A stretch of 64,000 bases of DNA from Paenibacillus xylanexedens (GTDB lineage Bacteria > Bacillota > Bacilli > Paenibacillales > Paenibacillaceae): NCBI RefSeq assembly GCF_007676705.1, contig NZ_VEBF01000002.1, forward strand, positions 1,364,001-1,428,000. Reading direction: 5' to 3'. Under the pieces are notes generated by a model that made no database searches, was not told where the DNA came from, and saw only the letters and a program-made list of their open reading frames with translations. The position numbers were made by a program, and so were the translations under genes. Below are positions 62,601 to 64,000 of this stretch, one piece after another. Position 1 is the stretch's first letter; the number at the start of each line of letters is the position of its first letter.

Positions 62601-63058
62601 GATCCACGCAGTTGTACCAAAGTCTGAAATCCGTAAAACAAACCCTCCGCATCTTGGGCGCAGACCTCAGCTCTTATGGCTGATACCTTCAACCTGTACC
62701 CTTGTGGGCGTCCTGCTAGGCCCAGGTCTGTCTCGCCTTCTTCGGTAAATGAACTGAAATCAGAGATGACCAAGCTCTTCTTTTGTGCTCCCAAGACTTC
62801 ATGTACTGCATGGGCGCCATGGACCTCATGGTCTCCCTGCTGAATTTCCTGCCCTGAAAGACGTTCTACAATAAGCAAATAACCTTTATCTATCCTTGAG
62901 CATGTATATTTCATCCCCGGAAATGCCCGGCGGCAGTGGATTTCCAATCTGGGATCATCCTGCTCCATGTAAAGACTCAGTCTTGTCTCGCCATCCAGGC
63001 GCAAGGGGCCTCCCTCAATCGCTGCAATCTGCTTTGGTTGTGGTATCAAGCTCTGCAT
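59627..63058 (-). CDS. GH20-GH3 fusion: beta-N-acetylhexosaminidase with NagZ-like glucosaminidase
   Basis: A 1143-residue two-enzyme protein without a signal peptide, so cytoplasmic. Residues 1-160 fit a GH20 N-terminal alpha/beta domain; the GH20 barrel runs from about 160 to 480, with the catalytic pair in HLGCDEVYSLCECERC (Asp309-Glu310). From about residue 655 a GH3 NagZ-type domain begins: ISVDEEGGTLSKF, KHFPGHG with DSH for the His/Asp dyad, and the nucleophile aspartate in ICTDDIEMGAI. AGGAGG precedes the ATG. The gene begins 10 bases after nagA, so products (GlcNAc or its phosphate) pass to deacetylation. It may break muropeptides or chitooligosaccharides. Confidence 0.9.
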   Translation of the reverse strand: MQSLIPQPKQIAAIEGGPLRLDGETRLSLYMEQDDPRLEIHCRRAFPGMKYTCSRIDKGYLLIVERLSGQEIQQGDHEVHGAHAVHEVLGAQKKSLVISDFSSFTEEGETDLGLAGRPQGYRLKVSAIRAEVCAQDAEGLFYGFQTLVQLRGSDGDIPAVSITDWPDTAVRAMNLDLRQTFSKPELLTAYLAEFARYKTNAVLIEYEDKFPFQAYPEFAHSKHALSRSQLEELKRNAHEHFMEIIPLQQSFGHLEYVLRHEAWRHLRETEQSTGEICPSHPESFGLITTLLGEMIDAHPDSRYIHLGCDEVYSLCECERCKIEFGGVRERAFIAFLNRLIAFTAERGKQPIFWHDMLDKCPPEELAKLDQRSAAMIWIYNGRNIEVEVTSHADKFRSLGIDVMGAPAVRSFDWAEHQNYPVLPNRTDNLIQWAETAGKLDLDCIVATNWTGPFSLGVPYGIFETTWYPMLLHADLAWNRKADASTFIDRFLERFHGIDPVTGHNRLGNYRLEDYYEVIWKLLDEVREHKEEAELIAIMHDFEVATDRSRAIHKYAYRWELYPGDEAEWRSLQNNYTRNHRGREEVFPRMKAALERYQPSDMAEHFVKSRFYLHDYLERTLYHELRLDATYAESEPKTMSLEDKIAMMCVIGTPSTRAEPEFRGRMAQQRFGGIGIFPHNVESEQQTLALLTEVQNIAGDHGSPLPYYISVDEEGGTLSKFKTFFPYIPGNRAVGLSEDPETAYLLGKFIGSQLHSLGIPMNWAPVLDVNTNIDNPVVGVRSFGEDPQLVGRFGRSFIQGMHEAGVAVTAKHFPGHGQVSGDSHIVLPECDLTLEQLMEGPLLPFVEAIEAGVDSIMMGHLVFPNIPESGRLPASLSPYFASELLRNKLGFEGVICTDDIEMGAIRNHFNPDEVGVLAVHAGNDMILMCHTPEYQSRVIAGILAAVRDGRINEAQIDESVLRIQQLYGKFQQYQAAAKPILREQWEEQALKLARMTVKVSRDPQGLLPLNPSLKYLLILPQQEQLTRADNSGAAEIKLASLLKDAGLAVETHCCAMKPDAEEIASLVQQAATADVVIQGTLNAHLFTGQLALAEALTAVKPLLNLVLRNPYDDKALPQIAGSILLCSTSDYSLRALVERITASK

Positions 63059-63068
63059 CGCTCTCCTC

Positions 63069-64000
63069 CTATTCGTTGCTCCGTGGACTCAACCGACCAT
63101 TCTTCCAGCACTGTAAAACACTCAATTTTCCACCGTCCATGTTGAAGCTAACCAGATCCGCAGGTGCCCCGGTCTCAAGCCCTACAGCCTGTTCAAGCCC
63201 AAGCAGCCCGGCAGGATTCACTGAAGCGCAATCCCAGGCATCGGCAAGCCCGATCACCCCTGCTTCCACGAGATAGCCCACCTGTTCCGGCAGCATCATC
63301 GCCGAGCCAGCCAGCAGCTGCGGCTGTCCGGCAAGGTGCAGCCGACCTTCCGCGGTTAGCACTACATCTCCGCCAATGTGCAGTCGATACGACCCTGGTG
63401 GCATACCGCTCAGTGAGACAGCATCGCTGACCAGAACAGCATGGTTCCTCTTCATTCGGAGAATCACCGCCAGCACGGACGGCGGGAGATGATGGCCGTC
63501 CGCGATCATACAGCCATATAGTTCATCTGCCGCGAGCTGTTCCCACAGGTAGTTGGGATGCCGCGGAAGTGTCAGGTGAGTGCCATTGCCCAGATGCGTG
63601 GACATGACGGCTCCTGCAGCGACCGCTTCCCTGATCTGCTCGGGCGTTGCTGCCGTATGACCAATCGAGACAAGGATGCCGGATTCGCAGCACCGGGCGA
63701 TAAATGTAGTCGCATTCGGCCACTCCGGGGAGAGAGTAATGATGCGAATCAATCCTTCTGCCGCTTCCTGCCAGCGGCTGAAGGTCTCCCAATTCGGGGG
63801 AACAATGTATTGCCGCGGATGCGCGCCGCGCGGGCCATCCTCCGGTGAGAGAAATGGGCCTTCCAGATGAATACCTGCAATCCCCCCGCTCGCATCCGGG
63901 TTCAGCCGAACAGCTTCCGCAATAGCGGAAGCTGCCTCAGCCAGCCGGTCGGAACTGTTTGTAATCAACGTGGGACAATAGCTTGTAACTCCCTGTTTTT
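63069..64000 (-). CDS. nagA: N-acetylglucosamine-6-phosphate deacetylase, C-terminal part
   Basis: The reading frame runs past the right edge; 310 codons are visible of about 390. Metal and catalytic segments are HLEGPFLSPEDGPRGAH (metal glutamate), SIGHTAATPEQI and STHLGNGTHL with metal histidines, and LVSDAVSLSG with the catalytic aspartate. It turns GlcNAc-6-phosphate into glucosamine-6-phosphate and acetate. The TTG at 63968 is not the true start, since the frame continues GVTSYCPTLITN across it. It is the gene immediately before the GH20-GH3 fusion. Confidence 0.93.
   Translation of the reverse strand, partial: KQGVTSYCPTLITNSSDRLAEAASAIAEAVRLNPDASGGIAGIHLEGPFLSPEDGPRGAHPRQYIVPPNWETFSRWQEAAEGLIRIITLSPEWPNATTFIARCCESGILVSIGHTAATPEQIREAVAAGAVMSTHLGNGTHLTLPRHPNYLWEQLAADELYGCMIADGHHLPPSVLAVILRMKRNHAVLVSDAVSLSGMPPGSYRLHIGGDVVLTAEGRLHLAGQPQLLAGSAMMLPEQVGYLVEAGVIGLADAWDCASVNPAGLLGLEQAVGLETGAPADLVSFNMDGGKLSVLQCWKNGRLSPRSNE

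Overview
The window reads as chromosome of a spore-forming, Gram-positive Bacillales bacterium, most likely a Paenibacillus. Evidence: strong AGGAGG-type ribosome binding sites throughout, an uninterrupted gene for the mother-cell sporulation sigma factor SigK, BclA-like collagen-repeat exosporium proteins, secreted proteins with copper-amine-oxidase/stalk domains, a Bacillus-type sucrose/levan operon with an RNA antiterminator site, a perfect 7-1-7 Fur box and a perfect CcpA cre site. The genus is an inference; no rRNA or housekeeping marker is present.

Layout. 1-7 kb: the start of a FecCD siderophore permease with a Fur-like box, a decayed siderophore-binding-protein fragment, a MarR regulator sharing an identical operator design with an alpha/beta hydrolase, an MFS pump, an Lrp/AsnC regulator, a serine beta-lactamase-like hydrolase and a CycA-type amino acid permease. 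7-25 kb: an AT-rich accessory island. It holds a probable ABC-three-component (ABC-3C) conflict locus (8.4-11.0 kb) whose nuclease-like and ATPase genes each carry a homopolymer frameshift, a truncated AbrB-like regulator, a run of secreted proteins including a metzincin-type protease, a decayed UvrX/YolD pair, a truncated TnpB with its right end, and a two-gene CBASS-like system (SLATT membrane effector plus CD-NTase with AGS-C domain, 22.2-24.2 kb). A family of structured repeats built on an ACAAG-N2-CTTGT core recurs through the island, and two similar copies in the same orientation bracket the CBASS genes.

25-37 kb is more conserved: sigK, a catabolite-controlled secreted esterase, an MFS pump, an ADP-ribosylglycohydrolase, a HAD phosphatase with mannitol-1-phosphate dehydrogenase, three exported or membrane-bound envelope proteins, an EamA transporter and a thiosulfate/3-mercaptopyruvate sulfurtransferase (rhodanese).

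37-53 kb is the most unusual stretch. The 3' end of the rhodanese gene recurs six times in the same orientation (37.5, 39.55, 41.5, 43.7, 49.8 and 51.95 kb). Most copies are only the last 17-45 codons, one is about 220 codons, and each is followed by a hairpin. Between successive copies lie unrelated cargo modules: a DUF4062 protein, a secreted DUF5050-like protein, a secreted acetamidase-like protein, the sacP-sacT-sacB-levB operon, an oxidoreductase/HxlR/DoxX module, and a second DUF5050-like paralogue. No integrase is visible. This looks like serial insertion or recombination at one gene end.

53-64 kb: an AraC regulator reading in frame, with no stop codon, through a Fur box and an internal ribosome binding site into a siderophore-binding lipoprotein; two exosporium-type proteins; an NAD(P)H quinone reductase with a divergent HxlR regulator and an SDR protein; and an amino-sugar operon with nagA (cut by the window edge) and a 1143-residue GH20-GH3 fusion.
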